Under the pieces are notes generated by a model, which worked only from the letters and a program-made list of their open reading frames with translations, did not search any database and was not told where the DNA came from. From contig CAYOLL010000039.1 of assembly GCA_964404765.1 (NCBI GenBank), forward strand, positions 1 through 36,881: DNA of 36,881 nucleotides. The letters are read 5' to 3'. The stretch comes from CAYOLL01 sp964404765 [NCBI: uncultured Gemmatimonadota bacterium] (lineage in GTDB: Bacteria; 4572-55). The translations under genes and the position numbers were made by a program. Of the stretch, positions 8,836 through 18,700 are shown piece after piece. Within the stretch, counting starts at the first letter, position 1. The number at the start of each line of letters is the position of its first letter.

Positions 8836-9819
8836 ATGACCGTCCACAATGGGAGAAAAAAATTGGGCATAAAAAGTGTTCAAGTCAAAACGCTGCTACT
8901 GTCAGTTTTTCTGATAATGTTTCTATCTAAGCCAGCTATTTCCGGTGAATTATATGCCTTTATCGTCTCAAAAAATTTGCAGCAGACCCAGGATATTATT
9001 GACAGCTTTAAAGAAAGCTTTCCCATAGCAGAAACCGCTGTGTTGGATCTGCAAGGGCAAGCCGACACCGCATTAATTCAAAAGTTTATTGCCGATGCAC
9101 GGCCGTCCGCTATTATCTGCATGGGCGCATTAGCCGCCAAGTCTACAACGAGTATTGAAAAGAAAATCCCAATCCTGTTTTCTATGGTAATTAATTATAA
9201 GAGCTACCCCGAATTGCAGCAGGATAATGTGGTTGGCGTAGCGATGGAAATTCCAATGCAAACCATTTTGACGCAGTTTAAATGGGTAGCGCCGAATATT
9301 TCCCGTATCGGTGTGCCCTATTACTCGAGCGGCTTAATCGAATTGATCCACGAAGCTGAAACTGTCGGAAAAACATTAGGCACAGAAATCGTCGGCATTA
9401 AAGTCGAAGATGTCAGCAAGGTTAAAAATACGCTACAGAAACAGGCTGAACAATGCTCAGCGTTGTGGATGATTGGCGATACTCAGCTTTATAACAAACA
9501 AACCGAAGCCATCACGGATTTGGTTGATTTTTCCCGGCGCAAAAAAATTCCGCTGTTTGCTTTTTCAGAGGCCTTTCTGAAACCGGGCGCATTTTTTTCG
9601 ATCTCGATTGATTACCGCAGCATGGGCTCGCAATTGGCGCTTCTTTCCCGCCAAATTGTCGAGGATAAAACACCGTTGTCACAAATTTCCGTAGCGCCGC
9701 CCATTGGCACATTTACCGTCATCAACCGTGACGTGGCCGATGCGCTTTACGGCAAATCGTTAGATGAAAGCATCTTTGACGAAGTTGATAAAAGCTATCC
9801 GGAAGAAGTCGAAAAGTGA
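8836..9819 (+). CDS. ABC-type substrate-binding protein of the ABC_sub_bind (PF04392) type
   Basis: A protein of 327 residues with a signal or anchor segment (LLLSVFLIMFLSKPAIS) and the fold markers of the TrpX-like ABC_sub_bind family: an ICMGALAAKS strand-loop, IPILFSMV, a VVGVAMEIP segment, ALWMIGDTQLY, and RRKKIPLFAFSEAFLKPGA. The ATG at 8836 has GGAG about ten bases upstream. A TTG at 8863 has a closer GGGAG and cannot be excluded; both leave the signal sequence intact. The stop overlaps the next gene's GTG, so it is translationally coupled to the ABC ATPase. Families of this kind bind amino acids or similar small molecules, but no ligand can be inferred. Confidence 0.75.
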   Translation: MTVHNGRKKLGIKSVQVKTLLLSVFLIMFLSKPAISGELYAFIVSKNLQQTQDIIDSFKESFPIAETAVLDLQGQADTALIQKFIADARPSAIICMGALAAKSTTSIEKKIPILFSMVINYKSYPELQQDNVVGVAMEIPMQTILTQFKWVAPNISRIGVPYYSSGLIELIHEAETVGKTLGTEIVGIKVEDVSKVKNTLQKQAEQCSALWMIGDTQLYNKQTEAITDLVDFSRRKKIPLFAFSEAFLKPGAFFSISIDYRSMGSQLALLSRQIVEDKTPLSQISVAPPIGTFTVINRDVADALYGKSLDESIFDEVDKSYPEEVEK

Positions 9820-10733
9820 TTCGTATCGGTCACATTGTTAAAAAATATCCGACCGTCACCGCCCTGAACGACGTGTCTTTAACTATCGAACGCGGCGAGT
9901 TTTTCGGCCTGCTGGGTCCAAACGGGGCCGGCAAATCCACCTTGATGAGCCTGCTGGTCGGTTATAAATCGCCGGACAGCGGAACCATCACCGTGAACGG
10001 TCAGCCGGTCACGCCGGACAATTTGGACGTGCGCCGGCAAATCGGCCTGGTGCCGCAATCTTTAGCCTTGTACGAGGATTTGTCGGCGCAGAAAAATCTG
10101 GAACTCTTTGGCAGCTTTTATCAACTGCCGGCCGCCCGCTTGCGCGAAATCATCCCCGAAAAATTGAACGCCGCCCAACTCTACGACCGTCGCCGCGATC
10201 CGGTCAAGACTTTTTCCGGCGGGATGAAGCGTCGTCTCAACATCGTCGCCAGTCTGCTGCATGATCCGCAAACGTTGCTATGCGATGAGCCGACCGTTGG
10301 CGTCGATCCGCAGTCGCGCAATGCCATTTTCGACTATTTGCTCGCATTGAATGCCGCCGGAATTACCATCGTCTACACCACGCATTACATGGAGGAAGCG
10401 GAACGGCTGTGCAAGCGGCTGGCCATTATCGACCACGGCAAAATTATCGCCCTGGGCACGGTCGATGAAATGCTGGCCAAGCTGCCGTATGAGGAAACGG
10501 TGCGCATTCACAAAACGCCGTTGACCATCGCCAAATTAGACGTATTCCGGCAATTCGGCCAGTTGATCGATCAGGAAGAAGATTTTGAGCTGCGGCCGAC
10601 CGCCGGCTTTAAGCTGTCCGCGTTTTTTGCCGGTCTCGAAGCCAATGCCATTCCGTACAGCCTGGTCGAATTGCACCGGCCGACACTGGAAGCGCTCTTT
10701 TTGCATTTGACCGGAAGGAGCTTGCGCGAATGA
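9816..10733 (+). CDS. ABC-2 type exporter ATPase subunit
   Basis: A nucleotide-binding protein of 305 residues with Walker A GPNGAGKS (34-41), a Q-loop in [10 protein letters not shown], the signature FSGGMKRR (about 133-140), Walker B in [11 protein letters not shown], and the switch histidine at about 190 in [10 protein letters not shown]. This pattern and the C-terminal extension are those of CcmA/DrrA-like exporter ATPases. The start is a GTG overlapping the preceding stop by four bases, and its own stop overlaps the permease start by four bases. It works with the 10730-12043 permease in the cytoplasmic membrane. Confidence 0.92.
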   Translation: MIRIGHIVKKYPTVTALNDVSLTIERGEFFGLLGPNGAGKSTLMSLLVGYKSPDSGTITVNGQPVTPDNLDVRRQIGLVPQSLALYEDLSAQKNLELFGSFYQLPAARLREIIPEKLNAAQLYDRRRDPVKTFSGGMKRRLNIVASLLHDPQTLLCDEPTVGVDPQSRNAIFDYLLALNAAGITIVYTTHYMEEAERLCKRLAIIDHGKIIALGTVDEMLAKLPYEETVRIHKTPLTIAKLDVFRQFGQLIDQEEDFELRPTAGFKLSAFFAGLEANAIPYSLVELHRPTLEALFLHLTGRSLRE

Positions 10734-12043
10734 AAACCGTCCTTAATCTCTTCATCAAAGATTACATTCTTTTCTGGAATGACCGAGTCAGCGTCGCGCT
10801 GAGCTTCTTTGTGCCGCTCGTTCTGATCACGATTTTCGGGGCGATCTTCAGCGGTTCCAGCGATCCCGCCAAAGGCATTCGCTTAGCCGTGGTCAACGAG
10901 AGCGACGCGCCCATCGCCAAAAAGCTGCAATCCGTTCTGGAAAAGTCCGACAACTTTCGCGTCATCAAAAGCTATCATGACGATCAGGAGCAGGAAATTG
11001 CGTTGACGACCCAAACGCTCATCGAGCGGATCAAGGGCGGCAAGTTTCGGCTGGGGCTGGTCATTCCAGCCGATGCCGTCAGTGATACGGCCGCCGGCAT
11101 GAAGCTCAAGTTTTATTACGACCCGCGCAACGACATCGAAATGGGTATGGCCGAAGGATTGTTGCAGCAAACCATTATGAGCCAAATGCCGTCGCTTTTA
11201 TTGGGCAGCCTGCAAAAGCAATCGGTTAAATTTCTTGGCCCTGACTCGGGTAATGCTTTCAATCATCAAATCGCCCGAACGGTGGGCCAGTATTTCGGCG
11301 CAGATACTTCGACTATTCTGTCGCCGATCGTCGGGTTGTCGGATGCGGCTTCTGATAGCGGTGACACGGGTATGGGCGGTTTTTTCAACAGTATTTTGCA
11401 GATTGAAAAAGAACAGTTGGTCGGGCAGGAAGTGAAAAATCCGCAGGTGACGCGCAATGTAGGCGGCTGGGCCATGATGTTCGTGCTGTTTTCCCTGTCG
11501 GGTGCGGCTTCGTCGCTGTTCGAGGAGCGGCAGAACGGCGTCATTTTACGGATTCTGGCCGCGCCGGTTTCGCGGCTGCATATTTTGGCCGGCAAGTATC
11601 TGTTCTGCATGACGCTGGGTTTGACCCAAATGCTGGTCATGTTTATGGCCGGCTGGCTCCTTCAGGATATTGACATTTTCTCCAACTTTTTTAACCTGCT
11701 GCTCGTGTCGGTTGCGGCGGCGGCGGCTTCCACCGCGTTTGGCATGTTATTGGCCGCTTTTGCCACCACGCAAGCGCAAGCTAACGGTCTGGCCACACTT
11801 ATTATTTTGATTATGAGTCCATTGGGCGGGGCATGGTTTCCGCCGTTTCTCATGCCGGATTATGTCCAGGCGCTGAGCAAGCTGACCCTGGTTTATTGGG
11901 CCATGGAAGGCTTTATGAAGGTGTTGTGGGCCGGCGCCGGTCTGGCCGATATTGTGCCGGAATTGGCCGCATTGCTGGCGATTGCGGTTGGCGTAACGGC
12001 AATTAGCGCCTGGCGCTTCCGGCAGGGAAAGATGTTTGAATGA
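10730..12043 (+). CDS. ABC-2 type exporter permease (YhgE/DrrB-like)
   Basis: A membrane protein of 437 residues in the ABC2_membrane_3 layout. There is one N-terminal transmembrane helix (about 20-40), a large extracytoplasmic domain (about 45-235), and then five hydrophobic segments (about 240-430). The cytoplasmic coupling element FEERQNGVILRILAAPVSRL is characteristic. It is translationally coupled to the ATPase gene. The substrate is unknown. Related exporters move drugs, lipids or peptides, and the two upstream binding proteins make an envelope-related cargo plausible. Confidence 0.9.
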   Translation: MKTVLNLFIKDYILFWNDRVSVALSFFVPLVLITIFGAIFSGSSDPAKGIRLAVVNESDAPIAKKLQSVLEKSDNFRVIKSYHDDQEQEIALTTQTLIERIKGGKFRLGLVIPADAVSDTAAGMKLKFYYDPRNDIEMGMAEGLLQQTIMSQMPSLLLGSLQKQSVKFLGPDSGNAFNHQIARTVGQYFGADTSTILSPIVGLSDAASDSGDTGMGGFFNSILQIEKEQLVGQEVKNPQVTRNVGGWAMMFVLFSLSGAASSLFEERQNGVILRILAAPVSRLHILAGKYLFCMTLGLTQMLVMFMAGWLLQDIDIFSNFFNLLLVSVAAAAASTAFGMLLAAFATTQAQANGLATLIILIMSPLGGAWFPPFLMPDYVQALSKLTLVYWAMEGFMKVLWAGAGLADIVPELAALLAIAVGVTAISAWRFRQGKMFE

Positions 12044-12050
12044 CGTTATT

Positions 12051-12249
12051 TTTATCCTGTTTATCCATGTAAATAGGGCGGTTCGATGAGCATGGATAGA
12101 CAGGATGCACAGGATGGAAAGACGATATGAAAGCTTCTTTATTTATCCTGTTCATCCATTGCCAAAATAACCTTGCGAAGGCTCACGTTAGAGAGTTCAG
12201 CGAGCCTTGAAAATATTGACTTTGCAACAAATTTAACCTTCGCAAGGTT
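12051..12249. repeat. Hairpins and ATCCTGTTTATCCATG-type repeats between exporter and proline dehydrogenase
   Basis: The gap 12044-12350 has no gene. TATCCTGTTTATCCATG (12053-12069) is nearly complementary to CATGGATAGACAGGAT (12091-12106) and may end the ABC operon transcript. A third copy of the motif lies at 12142-12159, and a related sequence (GATGAACAGGATG) recurs near 13957. A second inverted pair is AACCTTGCGAAGG (12169-12181) and CCTTCGCAAGGTT (12237-12249). These look like small dispersed repeats. Confidence 0.65.
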
Positions 12250-12350
12250 TTCTATCCATGTAAGTTATCCGATTTCTTAGTGATTCTTCGAATTTTTTGA
12301 CTTTGTGGCTACGAGTCATCATTGAATAATCCAACACGAGGACGCTACGC

Positions 12351-13280
12351 ATGAGTTTGTTCGATAAGCTTGTGGTCAACACGTTGCCGTTGATGCCGGA
12401 AGCGTTGGTCTGGCCTGTTTCCAAACGCTATATTGCCGGAAAGACTTTAGACGACGCCGTCCGCACCTGCCGCGATTTAATGCAGCAGGGCGCTTGCGCC
12501 ACCTTCGATCTTTTGGGCGAAAACATCGAGCGCAAAGAAGAAGCCACCGCGGCCAAAGATACCTACTTGCATATTTTGGACGTCATTAAGAGCGACAAAT
12601 TGGATGCTAACATTTCCATTAAACCGACACAGATGGGTCTGAGTTTTAAAAAGCTGCTGGGTGAAAAAGAAAGCAAAGAGTTTTGTTATCAAAACGTGCG
12701 CGAACTGGTCAAGAAAGCCAACGCGCTGGGCAACTTTGTGCGGATCGACATGGAGGACACGCCTTATACCTCCGACACGCTGGAAATGTACACCCGGCTG
12801 CACGACGAATTCCCAAAAAATGTCGGCGTGGTGATCCAGGCCTATCTGCGTCGAACCGTCGACGATGTGCAAATGCTGATGCAGCGTAAAGCTAACCTGC
12901 GGCTGTGCAAAGGCATTTACATCGAGCCGCGCGAACTGGCCTACAAAACGCATCCGCTGATCAACAAGAACTATATTTTCCTGCTGCAAGAACTGCTGAA
13001 AAATGGCAATTACATCGGCATCGCCACCCATCACGAGGAATTGGTCTGGGGCGCCATGCGGATTGTTCATGATTTGAAGCTGCCCAAAACGGCCTACGAA
13101 TTTCAAATGCTGTTGGGTGTGGACGAAGAGTTGCGCCGCATCATCCTCAAGGCCGGCCATCGGCTGCGCGTCTACATTCCGTACGGCGAGCAATGGTACG
13201 CCTATTCCGTGCGGCGACTAAAGGAGAATCCGGCCATCTCCCGCCATGTGATCAAGCAGTTTTTTGGGATTCAAGGTTAA
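12351..13280 (+). CDS. Proline dehydrogenase
   Basis: A monofunctional FAD-dependent proline dehydrogenase of 309 residues, which oxidises L-proline to pyrroline-5-carboxylate. It shows the ISIKPTQMG strand, RIDMEDTPYT, VGVVIQAYLRRT, RLCKGIYIEP and the substrate-binding RVYIPYGEQWYAYSVRRLKE near the C-terminus, with the paired arginines that hold the proline carboxylate. The length matches stand-alone bacterial enzymes. A GAGG ribosome binding site precedes the ATG. No pyrroline-5-carboxylate dehydrogenase gene is in the window, so the second step must be encoded elsewhere. Confidence 0.93.
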   Translation: MSLFDKLVVNTLPLMPEALVWPVSKRYIAGKTLDDAVRTCRDLMQQGACATFDLLGENIERKEEATAAKDTYLHILDVIKSDKLDANISIKPTQMGLSFKKLLGEKESKEFCYQNVRELVKKANALGNFVRIDMEDTPYTSDTLEMYTRLHDEFPKNVGVVIQAYLRRTVDDVQMLMQRKANLRLCKGIYIEPRELAYKTHPLINKNYIFLLQELLKNGNYIGIATHHEELVWGAMRIVHDLKLPKTAYEFQMLLGVDEELRRIILKAGHRLRVYIPYGEQWYAYSVRRLKENPAISRHVIKQFFGIQG

Positions 13281-13379
13281 GCCGGTAAATCCATGACCCG
13301 CCATAAAGACACAAAAGCGCTAAGGTTCACGAAGTTTGTTGGCTTCTAACACCGCTTAAAGCACAAGTCACCCGACGCC

Positions 13380-13634
13380 ATGAACAAGAGTCACCAACGA
13401 GCACTTAAAGCTATCTTTACGTAGCCCGTTTCCGGCAACATTAAATGGCGGGATGTGGAAGCATTGCTCAAAACACTCGGGGCCACGATTCAAGAACGCG
13501 AGGGTTCTCGAGTTGCGGTTTTGCTTAAAAACCAGGCAGCCGTATTTCATCGTCCGCATCCAAGACCCACCATGGACAAAGGGGCTGTGAAAGATGTCCG
13601 AAAATTCTTGGAGCACGTGGGGATTATACCATGA
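13380..13634 (+). pseudogene. hicA: hicA toxin gene with an in-frame TAG at codon 15
   Basis: Read in one frame from the ATG at 13380, the sequence gives a HicA-type mRNA interferase: an N-terminal SHQRALKAIF, a stop, then PVSGNIKWRDVEALLKTLGA, GSRVAVLL, the active-site region FHRPHP, and KGAVKDVRKFLE. The only lesion is the TAG at 13422-13424, where family members usually have an acidic residue before PVSGNI. The frame stays open for the remaining 69 codons and its stop overlaps the hicB start by four bases, as in an active hicAB operon. Truncation, or rescue by suppression or internal initiation, is possible; no good internal start with a ribosome binding site is visible. Confidence 0.8.
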
Positions 13635-13951
13635 TTGAATACAAAGGCTATATCGGAGTTGTGGAATTTGATGCGGAAATTGATTTGTTTCATGGCGCCG
13701 TCATCAATATCAACGATGTCATTTCTTTCTATGGCGCATCCGTAGACGAGTTACGGCAGGAAATGCGAAAATCCGTAGACGAATATGTTGCCTTCTGTCA
13801 AGAGCAAGGGCATGAACCGGAAAAGCCCTTCTCCGGCAAGTTGGTCATTCACACCAAACCCGATCTGCACAAACGTCTGACGTTGGCGGCGGCCAAACGG
13901 CAGGTCAGCGTGGATGATTACGTGGCAGAAGTGCTGGAGAAGAGCGCTTGA
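13631..13951 (+). CDS. hicB: HicB antitoxin
   Basis: A protein of 106 residues. The N-terminal half is the degraded RNase H-like fold of HicB (YKGYIGVVEFD, then FHGAVININDVISFYG). The C-terminal part is a CopG/Arc-like ribbon-helix-helix (LHKRLTLAAAKRQVSVDDYV), expected to bind operator DNA. It is intact, while the upstream hicA carries a nonsense codon. The overlapping ATGA junction means its translation would normally depend on hicA being translated. Confidence 0.88.
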   Translation: MIEYKGYIGVVEFDAEIDLFHGAVININDVISFYGASVDELRQEMRKSVDEYVAFCQEQGHEPEKPFSGKLVIHTKPDLHKRLTLAAAKRQVSVDDYVAEVLEKSA

Positions 13952-14060
13952 CTTGAGGATGAACAGGATGCTAAAAATCCGAATGTTCGGCGATCCGATT
14001 TTGCTGCAAAAATTAACTTGATAATATCTGACCAAGCGCCTCAATGAAAGGATTCATCGC

Positions 14061-15494
14061 ATGAAAAAAAATGTACAATGGCTTTTACTGTTTGGAGCGT
14101 TTCTCATCACAACACCATCAGCGGTTTGTGCCGATTCCGATCCACCGGCCTTGCGTCGGGCCAAAGAGTATATCGAAATGATCAACGGGCACGATAAAGT
14201 CGCGACGAAAGCGTATGTAGAAAACAATTATTCGCCGGAATATCTGAAAATGCCCATGCCGGCGCATATCAGCTTTATCAACGAGTTATGGGATCATTCC
14301 CGCGGGCTCAAATTTAATAGTGTAAAGGATAGCTCGGCAACGAATGCTATTGTTATTGCTCAGACGGCTTTATTGGGTGATTGGCTCTGGCTCAACGTCC
14401 GGGTTGAGGAGCAACCACCCCATGGCATTGTTGACTTAAATTGGCAGCCTACCCGTGCGCCCGCTAGCGTCAGCTTAAAACCGCTCACCGATGCTGAAAA
14501 AGCCAAAGAATTGGAAGTATACATCCAAAAACTGGCCGAAAACGACCTCTTTTCCGGTGTGGCGCTGCTGGCTAAAGACGACAAAATCTTGTTTGAAAAA
14601 GCCTACGGTCAGGCCAACAAAGACTTTAATGCTCCGAATAAAATTGATACCAAATTCAATCTGGGTTCGATGAACAAGATGTTTACGGCTGTGGCGATTG
14701 CCCGTCTGGCCGAACAAGGCAAGCTTTCTTTTGAAGACTCGCTGGCTAAATTCATTCAGTTTCCGAACGCGGCCCTTGCCCCAAAGATTCGCCTAAAACA
14801 TCTGTTAAGTCATACCTCCGGTCTGGGCAGCTACTTTAACGAAGAGTTTATGAAGTCGTCCCGTGCGCTTTTCCGCACGGTGGATGATTATTTACAGTTG
14901 GCCCAAAATGATTCGCTGGCCTTTGAGCCGGGAACCAACTGGTCCTACAGCAATACGGGTTTTATGGCACTCGGCGCCGTGATTGAAAAGGTGAGCGGTC
15001 AAACCTATGATGATTTTATCCGCGAAAACATTACCAAACCGACCGGCATGACCGGCACGGATTGCTATGCTCTGGATGCGGTCAATCCTAATCTGGCCGT
15101 CGGCTACCAACGTGAATTTACGGCGTCCGGCGTCAGCTATCGCAACAATATTTTTGAGCATGTGATTAAAGGCGGACCAGCCGGCGGCGGCTATTCAACG
15201 GTAGAGGACTTGTTCCGATTTGCCCGCGCGCTGCAATCCGGCAAGCTGGTTGGCCAGGAATATGTCAAGCAGTTGCAATCGGCTAAACCCGAACTCAACT
15301 CGCCGCGCTATGGTTTTGGCTTTGGCGTGAGCGGCGATAAGCGGATTGTCGGACATAGCGGCGGCTTTGAGGGAATCAGCTCCAATCTGGATATTTTTAC
15401 GGACAGCGGCTACACGGCGGTCGTGCTCTCCAACTACGGGGCTGTCGCAATGCGGGTGCAGATGAAACTGCGGGATCTGGTCTTGGGGAAGTAA
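14061..15494 (+). CDS. Secreted beta-lactamase-fold serine hydrolase (class C / AmpH-like)
   Basis: A protein of 477 residues with a signal peptide (residues 1-24, ending in SAVCA). An N-terminal domain of about 120 residues is of unclear family. The serine hydrolase domain follows: the nucleophile Ser203 and Lys206 are in GSMNKMFTA, the YSN motif is at 296-298 (WSYSNTG), and HSGG (432-435) stands in place of KTG. FSGVALLAKDDKILFEKAYG is the usual first strand pair of this family. The HSGG form points to esterases or D-aminopeptidase-like enzymes rather than true beta-lactamases. AAAGGA lies ahead of the ATG. It appears monocistronic, with a hairpin 73 bases downstream. Confidence 0.88.
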   Translation: MKKNVQWLLLFGAFLITTPSAVCADSDPPALRRAKEYIEMINGHDKVATKAYVENNYSPEYLKMPMPAHISFINELWDHSRGLKFNSVKDSSATNAIVIAQTALLGDWLWLNVRVEEQPPHGIVDLNWQPTRAPASVSLKPLTDAEKAKELEVYIQKLAENDLFSGVALLAKDDKILFEKAYGQANKDFNAPNKIDTKFNLGSMNKMFTAVAIARLAEQGKLSFEDSLAKFIQFPNAALAPKIRLKHLLSHTSGLGSYFNEEFMKSSRALFRTVDDYLQLAQNDSLAFEPGTNWSYSNTGFMALGAVIEKVSGQTYDDFIRENITKPTGMTGTDCYALDAVNPNLAVGYQREFTASGVSYRNNIFEHVIKGGPAGGGYSTVEDLFRFARALQSGKLVGQEYVKQLQSAKPELNSPRYGFGFGVSGDKRIVGHSGGFEGISSNLDIFTDSGYTAVVLSNYGAVAMRVQMKLRDLVLGK

Positions 15495-15567
15495 AATGAT
15501 TTGATATTGGGAATTGGCAGCGCTTTTGGAGCATCCACTCGTATTGGTGGCGCGTTATTCGCTTTTG

Positions 15568-15599
15568 GAAAGCCGTTTGTCTTCGGACAGACGGCTTTC
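15568..15599 (+). terminator. UUCG-loop hairpin after the serine hydrolase gene
   Basis: GAAAGCCGTTTGTC and GACAGACGGCTTTC form a 14-bp stem with a single G-U pair around a TTCG tetraloop, followed by a T-containing tail (TGTGTTAT). The gap 15495-15779 is otherwise without a recognisable gene. Confidence 0.8.
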
Positions 15600-15779
15600 T
15601 GTGTTATACCTGAAATGAATCGGTTCACCCATACGTCCGGGTCACCATTTCCGATTACGGAACTTTACGATTTTCTAACAATATAAGCCGTTGATTTTTA
15701 GGCAAGTATGCAAGTCGTATTTCATCTGCATTATCCGCACTGTGATAGACAACGAATGTGAGTAGGAGTTCAAAATAAA

Positions 15780-18700
15780 ATGAGCGAACAAACACAATCG
15801 AGTTTTCGTGATTTGCAAACACGAATAGAGGGTTTTCGGCGAGTTAAGCGTCTCTTTCTGGCCGGCAAAGGCTTATTAATGACGGTGACGGCGCTGGTCG
15901 GTCTGGCGGTTTTGGCCTTTTTGATCGACATGCTGTTCGGGCTGCCACCGGTCGGTCGCATGATGTTGTGGACCGTCTTTTTTACGGCATTGGCTGTCGG
16001 CGTCATCGGCTTTGTGCTATATCCATTGTTCAAGCGTTTTTCCGATGAAGCTTTAGCTCTGGAAATCGGCCAAAAATTTGGGCAGATTGGTGACCGGTTG
16101 GTCGATGCGATGCAATTATGGCAGACGCTGCAATCCAATCGCTACCAGTATTCAACTGCGCTTTCGGAAGTGTCGATTCAGGAGACGGCGCAGTTGGTGC
16201 GACAGTACGATTTTGCCGAAACGATTGCGCGGCGGCCGCTGTGGCTGGTCGGGCGCGGTTTGCTGGCCGGATTGGTTTTATTCGGCTTGCTGGCGGTTCT
16301 TTTTCCGGGACGATTTAGCCAGACGGCGATGCGCTTTCGCTATCCGGCCGCGGAAACACTGTCCAACGAGCGCATCGGCTTTACCGTCATGCCCGGCACG
16401 GTGAAAATGCTGGAAGGCAGCCTGCTGCGCATTGATATTCAAACCAGCGGGCCGGAATTATCGAGCCTGCAGTTGTTGACCAAAGCCGCCGGCGAGGACT
16501 GGCAAACCGAAAATTTGACGGCCCAAACGCCGCGCCAATTCGACCTGACTTTCCCGTCCTTGCGCAAAAGTTTTCAATATTATGCCCGTTCCGGCCAATG
16601 GCAAAGCGAAACCTACACCATCACCATCACCGAACGGCCCATTGTCACGGAAATGCAACTGCGTTTTGAATATCCCGCCTATACCCATTTGCCGCCCGTC
16701 ACCCGCGAAATTAACGACGGCGAAATCAGTGCGCTCAAGGGCACGACGGTTGACGTTATCGCCAAATCCAATAATCCGCTCGATCAGGCCGCCATTGTTT
16801 TTGACGACAACAGCCGCGTTCAATTTTCCATCCGCAATCAAACTCAGGCAGAAGGCCGCTTTCGGGTTATGCGCAACGGCAACTATCGTCTTGAGTTGAT
16901 CGACAAGGATGGGGTCGGCAATCCGAATCCGCTGATCTACAATATTAAAATGATTGAAGATGAAGCGCCGTTGGTGCGGATTCTACAGCCGGGCCAGGAT
17001 GCCGATCTCGGCCAGGAAATGAAAGTCGACATGACCTTTGCCGGCGTCGATGACTACGGTTTTTCGCGCTTGGATGTGCGTTATTACACCAACCGCGATT
17101 CAACGGTCAAGACCGAGCGCATTACGGTTTTTAAAGACCGGGCCACAGACTTTATGCAGGATTACACCTGGAGTGTAGCGCCGTTGGATTTGCTGCCGGA
17201 AGATGTCGTCACTTATTGGGCGGAGTTGTATGATAATGATACGGTTTCCGGCCCGAAAATGGGGCGCAGCCCGTCTTATACGCTGCGCCTTCCATCGCTT
17301 AATGAGCTTTATGCAGAAGTGGACGAGCAACAATCCACGCAGATTGAAAGCCTGGATGATATTTTAGATGAGGGCCGTGAGTTAAAGGAGACGTTGGAGG
17401 AAATCAGCAGGGAGATGCAAAAGAATCCGCAGGTAAATTGGGAGAAGCAAAAGGAGTTGGAAAAGACGCTGGAAAAGCAAAAGGAACTGCAGAGGAATGT
17501 GGAAAATCTGGCGGAATCTCTAGATAAAACGATGGAGAACCTGGAGAAAAATGCTGAGGCCAATATGCAGATTATGGAGAAAATGGCCCAGATTCAGGAA
17601 ATGATGCAGCAAGTCGCCACGCCGGAGATGATGCAGGCCATGCAAAAAATGCAGGAAGCTATGCAATCGCTCAGCCCGGAAGAAGTTCAAAAGGCGATGG
17701 AGCAAATGAAGGGCACGCAGGAGGAAATGCTGCAGCGACTTGACCAAACCCTGGCCATGCTCAAGCAATTGCAAAAAGAACAGCGCATGAACGCCGCGGT
17801 CAAAAAAGCGCAGGAATTAGAAAAGCGGCAGGAAGCGCTGAATCAAGAGATGAAAGACATGCTGGAAACGCCGCGCCCCAACCCGCAACAACAAGAGCAA
17901 TTGGCTAAGGAACAAGAGGCCATTCAAAAAGACTTGGCGCAGCTTCAGAAGGAAATGGAGCAATTAAAGGATATGATGAAAAAGGATGAGCCGGAGGTAG
18001 CCGAGCAATTGGAGCAAGCGCAAAAAGAATTGAACGAGCAACAGACCGAAAAGGATATGCAAGAAATGGCGCAGATGATGCGCCAAAACCAACCCAGCGG
18101 TCAGCAATGCAACAGCAAGTCGAGCAAGATCAAGAAAGCGCTGACCCAAATGGCCCAAAGTATGCAAAAAGCGCAAAAGCAAATGCAATCGGAAATGAAG
18201 AAGGAATTAGCCGCCGAGATGGAGCGTGAAACACAAGATCTGATTAATTTGTCTAAAGAACAGGAAGCGTTGAAAGATGAGATGCAAGCTGGCGCCAACG
18301 CCTCGATGCCTGTTGATCCGGACGAAATGGCCGATCAGCAAATGTCTTTATCCAAAAGCCTGAATAAGTTAAGCGATCAAGTTTTTGATACGGCCAAAAA
18401 GTCCATGTCGGTTAAGCCGGAAATGATGCGCAAATTGGGCGAGGCCATGCAGCAGATGGAAAACTCGATGCAGCAGATTCAGGGCAACTCCATGCAGCAG
18501 GCCAGTTCGTCCTGCCAAAATGCCATGGCTGCGCTGAACGACGCCGCCAAGCAGATGATGAGCGCCAGCAGCCAGAGCAACTCGTCCAGTTCCGGCAGCA
18601 GCGGCTCTTCCATGCAGCAGAAAATGCAGCAGATGTCGCAACAGCAGCAGGGCGTCAATTCGCAGACACAATCCATGTTTGATCAAATGGGACAAAACGG

